A stretch of DNA of 64,000 nt from Pseudomonas delhiensis. GTDB lineage: Bacteria > Pseudomonadota > Gammaproteobacteria > Pseudomonadales > Pseudomonadaceae. This document shows, piece by piece, positions 49,348-60,050 of the stretch (positions are counted from its first letter, which is position 1; each line of letters begins with the position of its first letter). The stretch lies in NCBI RefSeq assembly GCF_900187975.1, contig NZ_FZPC01000018.1:62001-126000 (forward strand), given 5' to 3'. The position numbers and the translations under genes were made by a program. The notes beneath the pieces are model-generated. The model had not been told where the DNA came from, did not search any database, and saw nothing but the letters and a program-made list of their open reading frames with translations.

Positions 49348-50628
49348 ATGGAAAAGCAGGCGGCCGCCGTGGGCGGCCTCGAGGTGCGCAGCAGCGGCCA
49401 TTTCGGCTGGTACCGCGACCTCAGCAAGCAGGAGCGGCGCACCTTCTGGAGCTGCAAGATAGGCTACGGCCTGGATGGCATGGACACCCAGATGCTCAGC
49501 TTCGTCATTCCCACGCTGATCGCCCTGTGGGGCATCGGCACCGGCGAGGCGGGGCTGATCCACACCTTCACCCTGCTCGCCTCGGCCCTCGGCGGCTGGA
49601 TCGCGGGCATCCTCTCCGATCGCATCGGCCGTGTGCTGACGCTGCAACTGACAGTGCTCTGGTTCGCCTTCTTCACCTTCCTCTGCGGCCTGGCGCAGAA
49701 CTACGAGCAACTGCTGCTCGCCCGCACCCTGATGGGCTTCGGCTTCGGCGGCGAGTGGACCGCCGGCGCGGTGCTGATCGGCGAGGTGATCCGCAGCAGC
49801 GACCGCGGCAAGGCGGTGGGCCTGGTCCAGTCCGGCTGGGCCCTCGGCTGGGGCGCCACCGCCCTGCTCTACGCCTTGCTGTTCAGCCTGCTGCCGCCGG
49901 AGTACGCCTGGCGCGCGCTGTTCCTCCTCGGCCTGCTGCCGGCGCTGTTCGTGCTCTTCGTCCGCCGCCTGGTCAAGGAGCCGGAGGTCTACCAGCGCTC
50001 CAAGGCCCGCGAGAGCGGCGAGAAGATCAACTTCCACGAAATCTTCGCCCCCGGCATGCTCAGCATCACCCTGCGCGCCTCGCTCCTCACCACCGGCGCC
50101 CTCGGCGGCTACTACGCCATCACCTCCTGGCTGCCGACCTACCTCAAGACCGAGCGCCACCTCAGCGTGCTCGGCACCGGCGGCTACCTGGCCATGGTCA
50201 TCCTCGGCTCCTACGTCGGCTACGTGGTCAGCGCCTTCCTCACCGACCTGCTGGGGCGCAAGAAGAACTTCATCCTCTTCGCCGTCGGCTCCTTCATCGT
50301 GGTGCTGCTCTACACCCGGCTCCCCATCGGCAACTCGGCGATGCTCTGGCTGGGCTTCCCCCTGGGCTTCTTCGCCTCGGGCATCTTCAGCGGCATGGGC
50401 GCCTTCCTCACCGAACTCTTCCCCACCCGCATCCGCGGCTCGGGCCAGGGCTTCTGCTACAACGCCGGGCGCGCCATCGCGGCGCTCTTCCCCATGCTGA
50501 TCGGCATGCTCAGCCAGCACGTGCCGCTGGGGCTGGGCATCGGCGGCTTCGCCGCGGTGTCCTACGGCGTGGTGATCCTCGCCGCCCTGAGCCTGCCGGA
50601 AACCCGCGGCCGCCAACTGGAACCCTGA
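49348..50628 (+). CDS. MFS transporter (metabolite:H+ symporter type)
   Basis: 426 residues, twelve predicted membrane helices. The N-terminal motif [20 protein letters not shown] and loop [13 protein letters not shown] (MFS motif A, 2-3 loop) are typical of the AAHS/sugar-transporter branch. The 8-9 loop has [16 protein letters not shown] precedes the ATG by 7 bp. It is the first gene of an operon with pxpA, pxpB and pxpC, so pyroglutamate or a related compound is the likely substrate. Confidence 0.9.
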   Translation: MEKQAAAVGGLEVRSSGHFGWYRDLSKQERRTFWSCKIGYGLDGMDTQMLSFVIPTLIALWGIGTGEAGLIHTFTLLASALGGWIAGILSDRIGRVLTLQLTVLWFAFFTFLCGLAQNYEQLLLARTLMGFGFGGEWTAGAVLIGEVIRSSDRGKAVGLVQSGWALGWGATALLYALLFSLLPPEYAWRALFLLGLLPALFVLFVRRLVKEPEVYQRSKARESGEKINFHEIFAPGMLSITLRASLLTTGALGGYYAITSWLPTYLKTERHLSVLGTGGYLAMVILGSYVGYVVSAFLTDLLGRKKNFILFAVGSFIVVLLYTRLPIGNSAMLWLGFPLGFFASGIFSGMGAFLTELFPTRIRGSGQGFCYNAGRAIAALFPMLIGMLSQHVPLGLGIGGFAAVSYGVVILAALSLPETRGRQLEP

Positions 50629-50648
50629 GACGTACAGCGAGGACGACC

Positions 50649-51401
50649 ATGCACCTTCCCCTGCTCAACTGCGACATCGGCGAAAGCTTCGGCGCCTGGA
50701 AGATGGGCCTGGACGCCGAGGTCATGCCGCACATCGACTGCGCCAACATCGCCTGCGGCTACCATGCCGGCGACCCCGGCAGCATGCGCCGCACCGTGGC
50801 CCTGGCGCTGGAACATGGCGTGCGCATCGGCGCCCACCCCGGCTACCCCGACCTGCTCGGCTTCGGCCGCCGCTCCCTGGAGTGCAGCGCGCAGGAGGTC
50901 GAGGACATGCTGCACTACCAGGTCGGCGCCCTCGACGGCATCTGCCGCGCCCAGGGCGCCCGGGTGAGCTACGTCAAGCCGCACGGCGCGCTGTACAACG
51001 ACATGATGCGCAAGCCCGAGCAACTGCGCGCGGTGATGCGCGCGGTCGCGGCCTACGACCGCGAGCTGCCGCTGATGCTGTTGTCCACCCGCGACAACCA
51101 GGGCGCCCTGGCCATGGCCGCCGAGTTCGGCCTGCGCCTGTGGTTCGAGACCTTCGCCGACCGCGCCTACACCCCCGAGGGCCACCTGGTGTCGCGCCAG
51201 CTGCCCGGCGCGGTGCACCACGACAGCCGCCAGGTGATCGCCCAGGCGCTGACCCTGGCCCGCGGCGAGGCGCTCACGGCCAGCGACGGCAGCGCGCTGC
51301 GCCTGCGCGCCGACAGCATCTGCGTGCACGGCGACAACCCCGGCTCGGTGGAGGCCGTGCGCCAGCTGCGCGCGGCCCTGGACGCCCTGGTGCCGGCATG
51401 A
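50649..51401 (+). CDS. pxpA: 5-oxoprolinase (ATP-hydrolysing) subunit PxpA
   Basis: 250 residues, LamB/YcsF family. It begins [18 protein letters not shown] (conserved Asp/Glu of the active site), followed by [28 protein letters not shown] and [12 protein letters not shown]. PxpA, PxpB and PxpC together hydrolyse 5-oxo-L-proline to L-glutamate using ATP. Twenty bases after the MFS gene, with its stop overlapping the pxpB start (ATGA). Confidence 0.95.
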   Translation: MHLPLLNCDIGESFGAWKMGLDAEVMPHIDCANIACGYHAGDPGSMRRTVALALEHGVRIGAHPGYPDLLGFGRRSLECSAQEVEDMLHYQVGALDGICRAQGARVSYVKPHGALYNDMMRKPEQLRAVMRAVAAYDRELPLMLLSTRDNQGALAMAAEFGLRLWFETFADRAYTPEGHLVSRQLPGAVHHDSRQVIAQALTLARGEALTASDGSALRLRADSICVHGDNPGSVEAVRQLRAALDALVPA

Positions 51402-52111
51402 GGCCGCGCCTGGAAGTGGTCGCCCTGGACAGCTACATGCTGCGCCTGTTCGACGCCATCGACGAAGCCAACATGCCCTGGCTGCTGGCCGCCGCGCGGC
51501 GCCTGGGCGAGGTCTTCGGCGACGAGCTGCTGGAACTGGTGCCCTCCTACACCACCCTGATGCTGCGCTTCGACCCGCTGCGGCTGGAGCCGCTGGCGCT
51601 CCGCGAGCGCCTGTTCGCCGCCCTCGACGGCCTGCAGCCGCTGCCCGGCGAGAACAGCCGCGAGCAGGTGCTGCCGGTGTGGTACGACCCCGGCGTCGGC
51701 CCCGACCTGGCCCGCCTGGCGCGGCACTGCGGGCTGGATGCGGCCGAGGTGATCCGCCGCCACAGCGGCCGCGCCTACCAGGTGTTCGCCCTCGGCTTCG
51801 CCCCGGGCTTCGCCTTCATGGGCCTGGTCGAGCCGGCCCTGGCCTGCCCGCGCCTGGCCACCCCGCGGCAACGGGTGGCGGCCGGCAGCGTCGGCATCGC
51901 CGAGCGCCAGACCGCCGCCTACCCGCTGGCCTCCCCCGGCGGCTGGAACCTCATCGGGCGCACCCCGGCGCGCCTGTTCGACCGCGAACGCGACGGCTAC
52001 AGCCTGCTGCAACCCGGCGACCGGGTGCGCTTCGAGGCCATCGACCGCGCCGAATTCATCCGCCTGGGCGGCGACGACACGCCCATGCCCGCCGAGGAGG
52101 GCCTGGCATGA
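51398..52111 (+). CDS. pxpB: 5-oxoprolinase subunit PxpB (KipI-like)
   Basis: 237 residues, AHS1 domain. Motifs: [17 protein letters not shown], then the cyclophilin-like core [26 protein letters not shown], and [21 protein letters not shown]. It is coupled to pxpA and pxpC by ATGA overlaps, consistent with stoichiometric synthesis of the complex. B. subtilis KipI, a homologue, inhibits sporulation kinase A, but the enzyme role is general. Confidence 0.95.
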   Translation: MRPRLEVVALDSYMLRLFDAIDEANMPWLLAAARRLGEVFGDELLELVPSYTTLMLRFDPLRLEPLALRERLFAALDGLQPLPGENSREQVLPVWYDPGVGPDLARLARHCGLDAAEVIRRHSGRAYQVFALGFAPGFAFMGLVEPALACPRLATPRQRVAAGSVGIAERQTAAYPLASPGGWNLIGRTPARLFDRERDGYSLLQPGDRVRFEAIDRAEFIRLGGDDTPMPAEEGLA

Positions 52112-53034
52112 CCGTGCTGCACGTGGAAAAGAGCACCCCGCTGGCCCAGTTGCAGGACGGCGGCCGCTTCGGCGTGCGCCACCTGGGCGTGACCCAGGGC
52201 GGCGCCCTGGACTGGGAAGCCCAGGCCTGGGCCAACTGGCTGCTGGGCAACCGCCTGGACGCGGCAGTGCTGGAGATTCCCCTGGGCGGCGTGGTCCTGC
52301 GTGCCAGCGCCGACACACAGCTGGCCCTGGCCGGCGCCGACCTGGCCGCCGAACTCGACGGCCAGCCGCTGGCCCCCTGGCAGGCCTTCGCCATGCGCGC
52401 CGGCCAGCGCCTGGGCTTCCACCAGCCGCGCAGCGGCGCCCGCGCCTACCTGGCGGCCCCCGGCGGCTTCCTCGGCGAGGCGGTGCTGGGCAGTTGCGCC
52501 ACCGTGGTCCGCGAAGGGCTCGGCGGCCTCGACGGCCAGGGCAAACCGCTGGCGGCCGGGGACGAACTGCGCGCCGCCGGCGGAACGCCCCCGCAGCGCC
52601 ACATGCAGGCCCACCAGCGGCCGTGCTACGACGGCCCGGCGCACCTGGAACTGATCCTCGGCGCCCAGGCCGGCGACTTCGCCGGGCAGAGCCTGTTCGA
52701 CGCCTTCGAGGCCACCTGGAGCCTCGACCAGCGCGCCGACCGCATGGGCATGCGCCTGCTCGGCCCGCCGCTGCACTACCTGGGCAGGCCGATGATCTCC
52801 GAGGGCATCCCGCTGGGCGCCGTGCAGGTGCCCCCGGACGGCCAGCCGATCGTGCTGCTCAACGACCGCCAGACCATCGGCGGCTACCCGCGCCTGGGCG
52901 CCCTCAGCCCCAGGGCCCTGGCGCGCCTGGCGCAATGCCTGCCGGGCGCCGAGCTGCGCCTGCGGCCCAGCGTGCAGCCCGCGGCGCTCCAAGCGCACCG
53001 GCGCCTGTTGGCGCAATGGCGACAGGTCGACTGA
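52108..53034 (+). CDS. pxpC: 5-oxoprolinase subunit PxpC (KipA-like)
   Basis: 308 residues, AHS2 domain. Motifs: LAQLQDGGRFGVRHLGVTQG, RAYLAAPGGF, QRADRMGMRL and PMISEGIPLGAVQVPPDGQP, with IVLLNDRQTIGGYPRLG at the end. Complete and of family length. Last gene of the oxoprolinase operon. A strong stem-loop begins 24 bp after its stop. Confidence 0.95.
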   Translation: MTVLHVEKSTPLAQLQDGGRFGVRHLGVTQGGALDWEAQAWANWLLGNRLDAAVLEIPLGGVVLRASADTQLALAGADLAAELDGQPLAPWQAFAMRAGQRLGFHQPRSGARAYLAAPGGFLGEAVLGSCATVVREGLGGLDGQGKPLAAGDELRAAGGTPPQRHMQAHQRPCYDGPAHLELILGAQAGDFAGQSLFDAFEATWSLDQRADRMGMRLLGPPLHYLGRPMISEGIPLGAVQVPPDGQPIVLLNDRQTIGGYPRLGALSPRALARLAQCLPGAELRLRPSVQPAALQAHRRLLAQWRQVD

Positions 53035-53057
53035 AGCCGGCGAGCGACAATGGCACA

Positions 53058-53090
53058 ATGGCATCCTCCAGACATCACGGAGGATGCCAT
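53058..53090 (+). promoter_or_regulatory. Hairpin sequestering the ribosome binding site of the DUF1353 gene
   Basis: A perfect 12-bp inverted repeat, ATGGCATCCTCC - 9 nt - GGAGGATGCCAT. The Shine-Dalgarno GGAGG and two bases of the ATG at 53089 lie in the 3' arm. Such a stem would block translation unless melted or disrupted by ribosomes. It could also serve as the 3' stem of the pxp transcript, but it has no T tract. Confidence 0.6.
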
Positions 53091-53967
53091 GCAAGCCGCC
53101 CCACCGCTGAACCGCCCGCTGCTGCGCCACCTCGCCAACCTGCTGGTCACCGCCCTGGGCCTGGTGCTGCTGGGCCTGGCCTGGCTGCTGCAGCCGCTGC
53201 TGGTGCAGTACCTGCTGGCCGGCGCGCTGCCGGTATACCTGGGCGTGCTGTTGCCGCAACTGGTGGGCCGCCGCGAGCGCCTGCGGCGCATCCGTGCCGC
53301 GCGGGCGGCCTCGGTGGAGCGCTGGGGCTTCTGCAGCCGCGACCGCCCCGGGCCCTGGGTCAACTACATCGACTTCCCGCTCACGGTGGTCTGCGAGGAA
53401 GCCCGTGGCTGCTTCTTCTATAGCGAATGGCTGGTGGTCCACGACGGGCGCATCATCGTCAACCCCGGGCACAGCGAGGTCGACCTGGCGCGCGGCGAGG
53501 TGCGCTACCACTTCGACCGGCCGCGCACCTATGCCTGGGACGGCTGCTCGCCGAAGGTGCCCTTCTACTGGCTGGCGATCTTCGGCACCCCGGACTGGTG
53601 GGAGCACCTGGAGGACGTGGCCTGCATCCGCGACGGCGAGGTCCGCCGCAAGCAGGTGTTCTGGCCCCTGGCGCACCATGCCAGCCTGGTGCACGACGCG
53701 CTCTACCAGTTCCTCAACGTCTCGCCGCTGGACAAGGCCTGCGCCGACCGCCTGTTCCAGCGGATGCTGCTGGACGCCGGCATGCCGCGCCCGCTGGCGT
53801 ACCTCTATTACCTGGCGGTGGTGCTCGGCGGCGCGCCGAAGATGCGCCGGGTGCGCAACGGCAACAGCCCGCTGCGCTGCCTGACGTCCATACCCGGCGC
53901 GGCGGCCGAGCCGGCCCGAAAGGCCCGGCTCGAGGTGCCTGGTGCGGTTCATTTGGGCCAGGACTAA
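53089..53967 (+). CDS. Membrane-anchored DUF1353 protein
   Basis: 292 residues. Two adjoining N-terminal hydrophobic helices (NLLVTALGLVLLGLAWLL and VQYLLAGALPVYLGVLL) are followed by a soluble domain with the DUF1353 signature WDGCSPKVPF and HHASLVHDALYQF. DUF1353 is also found in phage proteins, where its function is unknown. The ATG at 53089, 6 bp after GGAGG, is preferred over in-frame 53050. That ribosome binding site is buried in a perfect hairpin. It follows pxpC by 54 bp without a separate promoter in evidence. Confidence 0.82.
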   Translation: MQAAPPLNRPLLRHLANLLVTALGLVLLGLAWLLQPLLVQYLLAGALPVYLGVLLPQLVGRRERLRRIRAARAASVERWGFCSRDRPGPWVNYIDFPLTVVCEEARGCFFYSEWLVVHDGRIIVNPGHSEVDLARGEVRYHFDRPRTYAWDGCSPKVPFYWLAIFGTPDWWEHLEDVACIRDGEVRRKQVFWPLAHHASLVHDALYQFLNVSPLDKACADRLFQRMLLDAGMPRPLAYLYYLAVVLGGAPKMRRVRNGNSPLRCLTSIPGAAAEPARKARLEVPGAVHLGQD

Positions 53968-54239
53968 GCGTCCCTTTCCGGGGGCGTAGGTGCTGGGTTT
54001 CAGAGCGCCCTCTCCCCAACCCTCTCCCGCAAGCGGGAGAGGGGGCTGTCCCGAACAAGCGAATAACACAGCGTCAGCCGGCAAGACCGTAGGGATAACC
54101 GTTCGCGGTTATCCGCCGTTGACCGTGCCACCGGGGTGTCCGGCATGGCCGGTGAATCCAATCGCGGACGGAGTCCTACGACCGTGATTCCTGGAACCGT
54201 AGGAGCAACTGTCTTGCAGTCCGCGCCGGGGTGCTCTTT

Positions 54240-54287
54240 GTAGGAGCGGGCCCTGCCCGCGATTTCGCGCGCAGGGCGCGCTCCTAC
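54240..54287. repeat. 48-bp GTAGGAGCG palindromic REP doublet
   Basis: Identical to 15672-15719 over its full length. Confidence 0.85.
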
Positions 54288-54339
54288 AGGGGAATGGCAT
54301 GACTCGGGCTGCGTAGGAGCGGACTTTGTCCGCGATCAT

Positions 54340-54372
54340 GGCGGATAACGCCGTAGGCGTTATGCGCCCTAC
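54340..54372. repeat. Single REP, inverted
   Basis: Exact reverse complement of the 33-bp element at 9938-9970 (GGCGGATAACGCC...GCGCCCTAC). Confidence 0.8.
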
Positions 54373-54456
54373 GGACTATCGCGAACGCGGGAATGACAGG
54401 GGTTAGGTTGGGTACAAGGGGCCAAACCACAAGCAATCCATGACCCACCCCACATG

Positions 54457-54497
54457 AAAATGCCGTTTCTCCCATGCAGAGAAACGGCATTCTTTCT
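54457..54497 (-). terminator. Intrinsic terminator of the haemagglutinin-type gene
   Basis: On the minus strand AATGCCGTTTCTC and GAGAAACGGCATT form a long stem followed by TTCATG. Nearly the same sequence as at 15808-15841. Confidence 0.75.
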
Positions 54498-54529
54498 CAA
54501 GTGAACAGCATCGGGCCCGCAGCGCCGGC

Positions 54530-56443
54530 CTAGAGCGTCCACTTCCAGGGAATATGCGACTCGACGTCGCCGTTACTGAAGATATCCCCTTCATCCTCCA
54601 GGCTGCCCACGTCCAGGTAGAGCTCGGAGCCGCTGCCCAGCACCCCGTGGTTGACCAGGCGTTCGGCATTCACCCAGAACTCGTCGTAGGCGAGGATGGC
54701 GCCGTGGTTGATGAGCTCGCCGCGGATGTCGAGCCTGGCGTACAGGCCGCTGATCAGGCTGCCGCCCTGCTCTATCTCCATGGACTCGGCACTGAGCCGC
54801 AGGTCGTCCTGGCTGATCAGCCGGCCGCTGCCGCTGTAGCGCCCGCTCAGCTCCAGGTGCAGCTCGGATTCGCTGCCGATCACCCCGGCATTGCGCCAGT
54901 CGCGGCCCGTTCCCCGCACGCCCAGCACGCCGTTCAGCCGGCCGCTGGCGCCCTGCTCCAGCTCGGCCACGTCGAGGATCAGCTCGCGGGCCTGCAGGCT
55001 GCTGTTGTTGAACCAGTGGTCGCGTTCGATGCGCAGCACGGAGCGGGTGACGAAACGGCCGCCGGCCAGGCCCAGCTGCGCCAGGTCGATGCCGAAGCGG
55101 CCGTTGCCGTTGTGCCCCACCCAGCCGCCGTCGTTGAGCAGGCCCGCGCTGCGCAGGTCGAGGTCGCGGGCGTTGGTCTCCAGGGTGCCGTTGCGGTTGT
55201 CCAGCACGCCGCCGATGACGATCTCGGTGCTTCCCTGCCAGCCCCGGGCGCGGATCCGCCCGCGGTCGTTGACCAGGCCGGCGGCATGCAGGCGCAGGCT
55301 GCCGCGGCTTTCGACCAGGCCCCGGCCGTTGTCCAGGGCGCCGCCCAGGCTGAAGTCCATGTCCTGGGCGCGCAGCTCGCCGCCGCGGTTGTCCAGGCCG
55401 CCGCCCAGGCGCAGGAGCAGGCGGCCGGCGCTGTCCAGCCGGCCCTGGTTGACCAGGTTGCCGTCGGCCCACAGCTCGGTGTCGCCACCGGCGCTGACCG
55501 GCCCGGCCAGGTGCAGGTCGCCGGCCTTCAGGCGCAGGTTCCCGGCGCTGTGCAGGCGCGCCAGCTGCAGGCGGCCATTGGCGTCGATGTGGATGTCGCC
55601 GGCGCTGGCGGCCAGTTCCCCGGCCAGCCTCACGCCCACGCCCCGCTCGGTGCCGACCAGGCGGATGGCGTTGGCGTACATGCCGCCCAGGGCCGAGCTG
55701 TCGATGGCCAGGCGCGGCCGCGGGCGGCCGTCGTCGGCCTTGGCGCTGGCCGTCAGGCTCTCGCCGTCCACGCGGTTGCGCCCGGCGACCAGGTCGAGCT
55801 GCCGGGCGTGCAGCGCGGCATTGAGCGAGGCGCTGCGGGTGATCAGCTCGAAACGCCCCACCTGGCGTGCGTCGAGCCCGGCGCCCTCGATGCCGATGTG
55901 CCCGTCGTCGACGTCGTAGCCCACCAGGCGGTCGCCGTCGAACAGCGGCTTGCCGGTGGTCAGGGTGGCCCGCGGCATGTTGATGAAGCCGCAGCCGTTG
56001 CAGGTCACCCCATAGGGGTTGGCGAGGATGAAGTGCGCGCCCGGCCCGGCGATCTCGATGGCGCCCAGCAGCTGCGAGGGGCTGCCGCCGGTGACCTCGC
56101 CGAGGATCTTGCGCGCCGCGCCATCGTGCAGGTTGGGGTTGCCACCGATGGCGCCGCCCAGTTGCGACTGCGCCGCGCCCGGCGAGTTGTTGAGGATCAG
56201 GCCCTCGCGGCCGACGTTGAAGTGGCCGAACCTGTTGTGCGACAGGCCATCGGCGTTGGGGGTGGCGATGTTGACCACGGGCACGCCGTTGCCGGCGGAA
56301 CCCAGGCTGGCGTTGCCGGCGCCGGGGTCCAGGGTCAGCGGGGCGGCCGCGGCGTGCGGGTGGCTGAAGAACAGCAGGCCGGCCAGGACGACCGGGAAAT
56401 GCAAGGCATTGCGTTCCATGTCCATCGACTCCACGTTTTCCAT
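54530..56443 (-). CDS. Short filamentous-haemagglutinin-type exoprotein (TpsA-like), orphan
   Basis: 637 residues. The signal sequence has a hydrophobic core VVLAGLLFFSHPHAAAA. The TPS secretion domain (about 35-280) has the diagnostic NPNL (102-105) and ANPYGV (141-146, in place of ANPNGI), plus CNGCGFIN. The rest is a beta-helix of degenerate FHA-type repeats (LDNRGGELRAQD, LVNDRGRIRARG). It stops without a C-terminal toxin or FHA2 region, whereas TpsA proteins are usually far larger. No TpsB transporter gene is in the window. The ATG has GGGAGG upstream. A truncation is possible. Confidence 0.82.
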   Translation of the reverse strand: MENVESMDMERNALHFPVVLAGLLFFSHPHAAAAPLTLDPGAGNASLGSAGNGVPVVNIATPNADGLSHNRFGHFNVGREGLILNNSPGAAQSQLGGAIGGNPNLHDGAARKILGEVTGGSPSQLLGAIEIAGPGAHFILANPYGVTCNGCGFINMPRATLTTGKPLFDGDRLVGYDVDDGHIGIEGAGLDARQVGRFELITRSASLNAALHARQLDLVAGRNRVDGESLTASAKADDGRPRPRLAIDSSALGGMYANAIRLVGTERGVGVRLAGELAASAGDIHIDANGRLQLARLHSAGNLRLKAGDLHLAGPVSAGGDTELWADGNLVNQGRLDSAGRLLLRLGGGLDNRGGELRAQDMDFSLGGALDNGRGLVESRGSLRLHAAGLVNDRGRIRARGWQGSTEIVIGGVLDNRNGTLETNARDLDLRSAGLLNDGGWVGHNGNGRFGIDLAQLGLAGGRFVTRSVLRIERDHWFNNSSLQARELILDVAELEQGASGRLNGVLGVRGTGRDWRNAGVIGSESELHLELSGRYSGSGRLISQDDLRLSAESMEIEQGGSLISGLYARLDIRGELINHGAILAYDEFWVNAERLVNHGVLGSGSELYLDVGSLEDEGDIFSNGDVESHIPWKWTL

Positions 56444-56634
56444 GAGGAGCCTCCCACGTTAGAGGCAGTGCGCTTCGGAAACGCGTCCTTGTCCCGTGGG
56501 AAGCGTCCCCCTCGGCCAGCGGAACCGACGACCGCGCCGCCACGCCACCCTGCACGCGCCTGCGCCGATGCAGTAAAGTAATGCCCCCGGCGGCCGCGCC
56601 ACGCCGCCCTCCCCATTCCAGGAACCCGCATTCG

Positions 56635-58549
<1,915 letters not shown>

Positions 58550-58553
<4 letters not shown>

Positions 58554-59047
58554 ACCCCCTCGACGCCCTGGAACCGCTGCTCCAGCCCGCCGCCGTGCCC
58601 TGGTGGCCGCCGGCGCCGGGCTGGTGGCTGCTGGCCGCGCTGCTGCCGCCGCTGGCCTGGGCGGCATGGCGCTGGCGCCACCGCCTGCTGCCGCGCCGCC
58701 ACGCGACGGCCCCGGCGGAAGCGCCGCTGGAGCCGATCCGCGTCGCCGCCCTGGAAGAGCTGGCGCGCCTGCCGCGCCCCTACGGCGGCGCCCCCGCCGG
58801 CCCCTGGCTGCAGGCGCAGAACGCCCTGCTCAAGCGCCTGTCGCGGGTGCGCTGGCCGGACGACAACTGCCACACCCTGAGCGGCCGCGCCTGGCTGGCG
58901 TTCCTCGACAACCGCTGCCCGGCAGCCGGCCTGACGCGCTGGATGATCCTGGTGGAAGGCGGCTACCGCGCCGAGTGCAAGCTCGACGACAAGGCCATCG
59001 ACGGCCTCGCCGCCGCCGTGGAAACCTGGGTGCGCAAGCATGTTTGA
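58550..59047 (+). CDS. DUF4381 domain protein
   Basis: 165 residues. One membrane helix (WWLLAALLPPLAWAAW) is followed by a cytosolic helical domain (LARLPRPYGGAPAGPWL, HTLSGRAWLAFLDNRC). DUF4381 proteins sit between DUF58 and VWA genes in these operons. The start is a GTG overlapping the preceding TGA. It overlaps the next gene by 8 bp. Confidence 0.85.
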
Positions 59048-60050
59048 GTTCGCCTGGCCCTGGGCCTTCCTGCTCGCCCCGCTGCCCTGGCTGCTGCGCG
59101 TGCTGCTGCCGCCGGCCGACAGCGGCGAGGCGGCGCTGAAGGTCAGCTTCCTCGCCGAACTCGAGGGCCTGGCCGGCCGCCGCGCCCGCGCGCAACTGCC
59201 GGCCTGGCGCCTGCAGGCGCCCTTCGTGCTGCTCTGGCTGCTGTTGCTGCTGGCGGCGGCGCGCCCGCAATGGGTCGGCGAACCGCTGCCGATCCCCGCC
59301 AGCGGCCGCGACCTGCTGCTGGCGGTGGACGTCTCCGGCTCCATGGACACCGCCGACCTCACCTGGCAGGGCAGCGAGATCAGCCGCCTGAACCTGGTGC
59401 AGAAGCTCTTCGGCAACTTCATCGAGGCGCGCCGCGGCGACCGCGTCGGCCTCATCCTGTTCGGCAGCAAGGCCTACCTGCAGGCGCCGCTGACCTTCGA
59501 CCGCCACAGCGTGCGCGTCTGGCTGGACGAGGCGCTGATCGGCATCGCCGGCAAGGACACCGCCCTGGGCGACGCCATCGGCCTTGCGCTCAAGCGCCTG
59601 CGCCAGCGCCCGGCGCAAAGCCGCGTGCTGGTGCTGATCACCGACGGCGCCAACACCGCCGGCGAGATCCCGCCGCTGACCGCCGCGCGCCTGGCCGCCG
59701 AAGAGAGCGTGAAGATCTACACCATCGGCATCGGCGCCGACCCGCAGCCCGGCGGCGTGCTCGGCGCGCTCGGCCTCAACCCCGGCCTGGACCTGGACGA
59801 AGGCACCCTGAAGGCGATCGCCAACCTCACCGGCGGCGAATACTTCCGCGCCCGCGACGGCGCCGAGCTGGAGGCCATCTCCAGCACCCTCGACAGCCTC
59901 GAGCCGGTGACCCAGAAGCCCACCCAGGCGCGCCCGGCCCTGGCCCTCTACCACTGGCCGCTGGCCGCCGCGCTGCTGCTGAGCCTGCTGCTGGTGGCCG
60001 GCGAACTCTGGCCGCCGCAGCAATGGCGCTGGCCGTGGAGGCGCCCATGA
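59040..60050 (+). CDS. VWA-domain protein, BatA-like
   Basis: 336 residues. Two N-terminal membrane helices, a von Willebrand A domain with an intact MIDAS DVSGS (Asp97, Ser99, Ser101), TDGANTAG, and a C-terminal membrane helix (WPLAAALLLSLLLVAGEL). The metal site should bind a partner protein. It overlaps both neighbours, and the BatA role is inferred from order and domains. Confidence 0.92.
   Translation: MFEFAWPWAFLLAPLPWLLRVLLPPADSGEAALKVSFLAELEGLAGRRARAQLPAWRLQAPFVLLWLLLLLAAARPQWVGEPLPIPASGRDLLLAVDVSGSMDTADLTWQGSEISRLNLVQKLFGNFIEARRGDRVGLILFGSKAYLQAPLTFDRHSVRVWLDEALIGIAGKDTALGDAIGLALKRLRQRPAQSRVLVLITDGANTAGEIPPLTAARLAAEESVKIYTIGIGADPQPGGVLGALGLNPGLDLDEGTLKAIANLTGGEYFRARDGAELEAISSTLDSLEPVTQKPTQARPALALYHWPLAAALLLSLLLVAGELWPPQQWRWPWRRP

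Larger units (their letters stand above)
53968..54456. other. Repeat block between the DUF1353 gene and the haemagglutinin terminator
   Basis: No gene seen. It contains a CCCTCTCCC...GCAAGCGGGAGAGGG mirror segment (about 54008-54050), a single REP at 54089-54117, a 48-bp GTAGGAGCG palindrome (54240-54287), a lone GTAGGAGCGG element near 54313 and an inverted single REP at 54340-54372. The order parallels 15420-15807. Confidence 0.7.

Noticed and set aside
53041-53065. Sigma-54 promoter (TGGCAC...GCA) ahead of the DUF1353 gene
   Set aside because: The -24/-12 spacing is wrong, so the match is only to the first half.
54530-56443. Contact-dependent inhibition (CdiA) toxin locus
   Set aside because: There is no CdiB, no toxin C-terminus and no immunity gene next to it, only the secretion domain and repeats.
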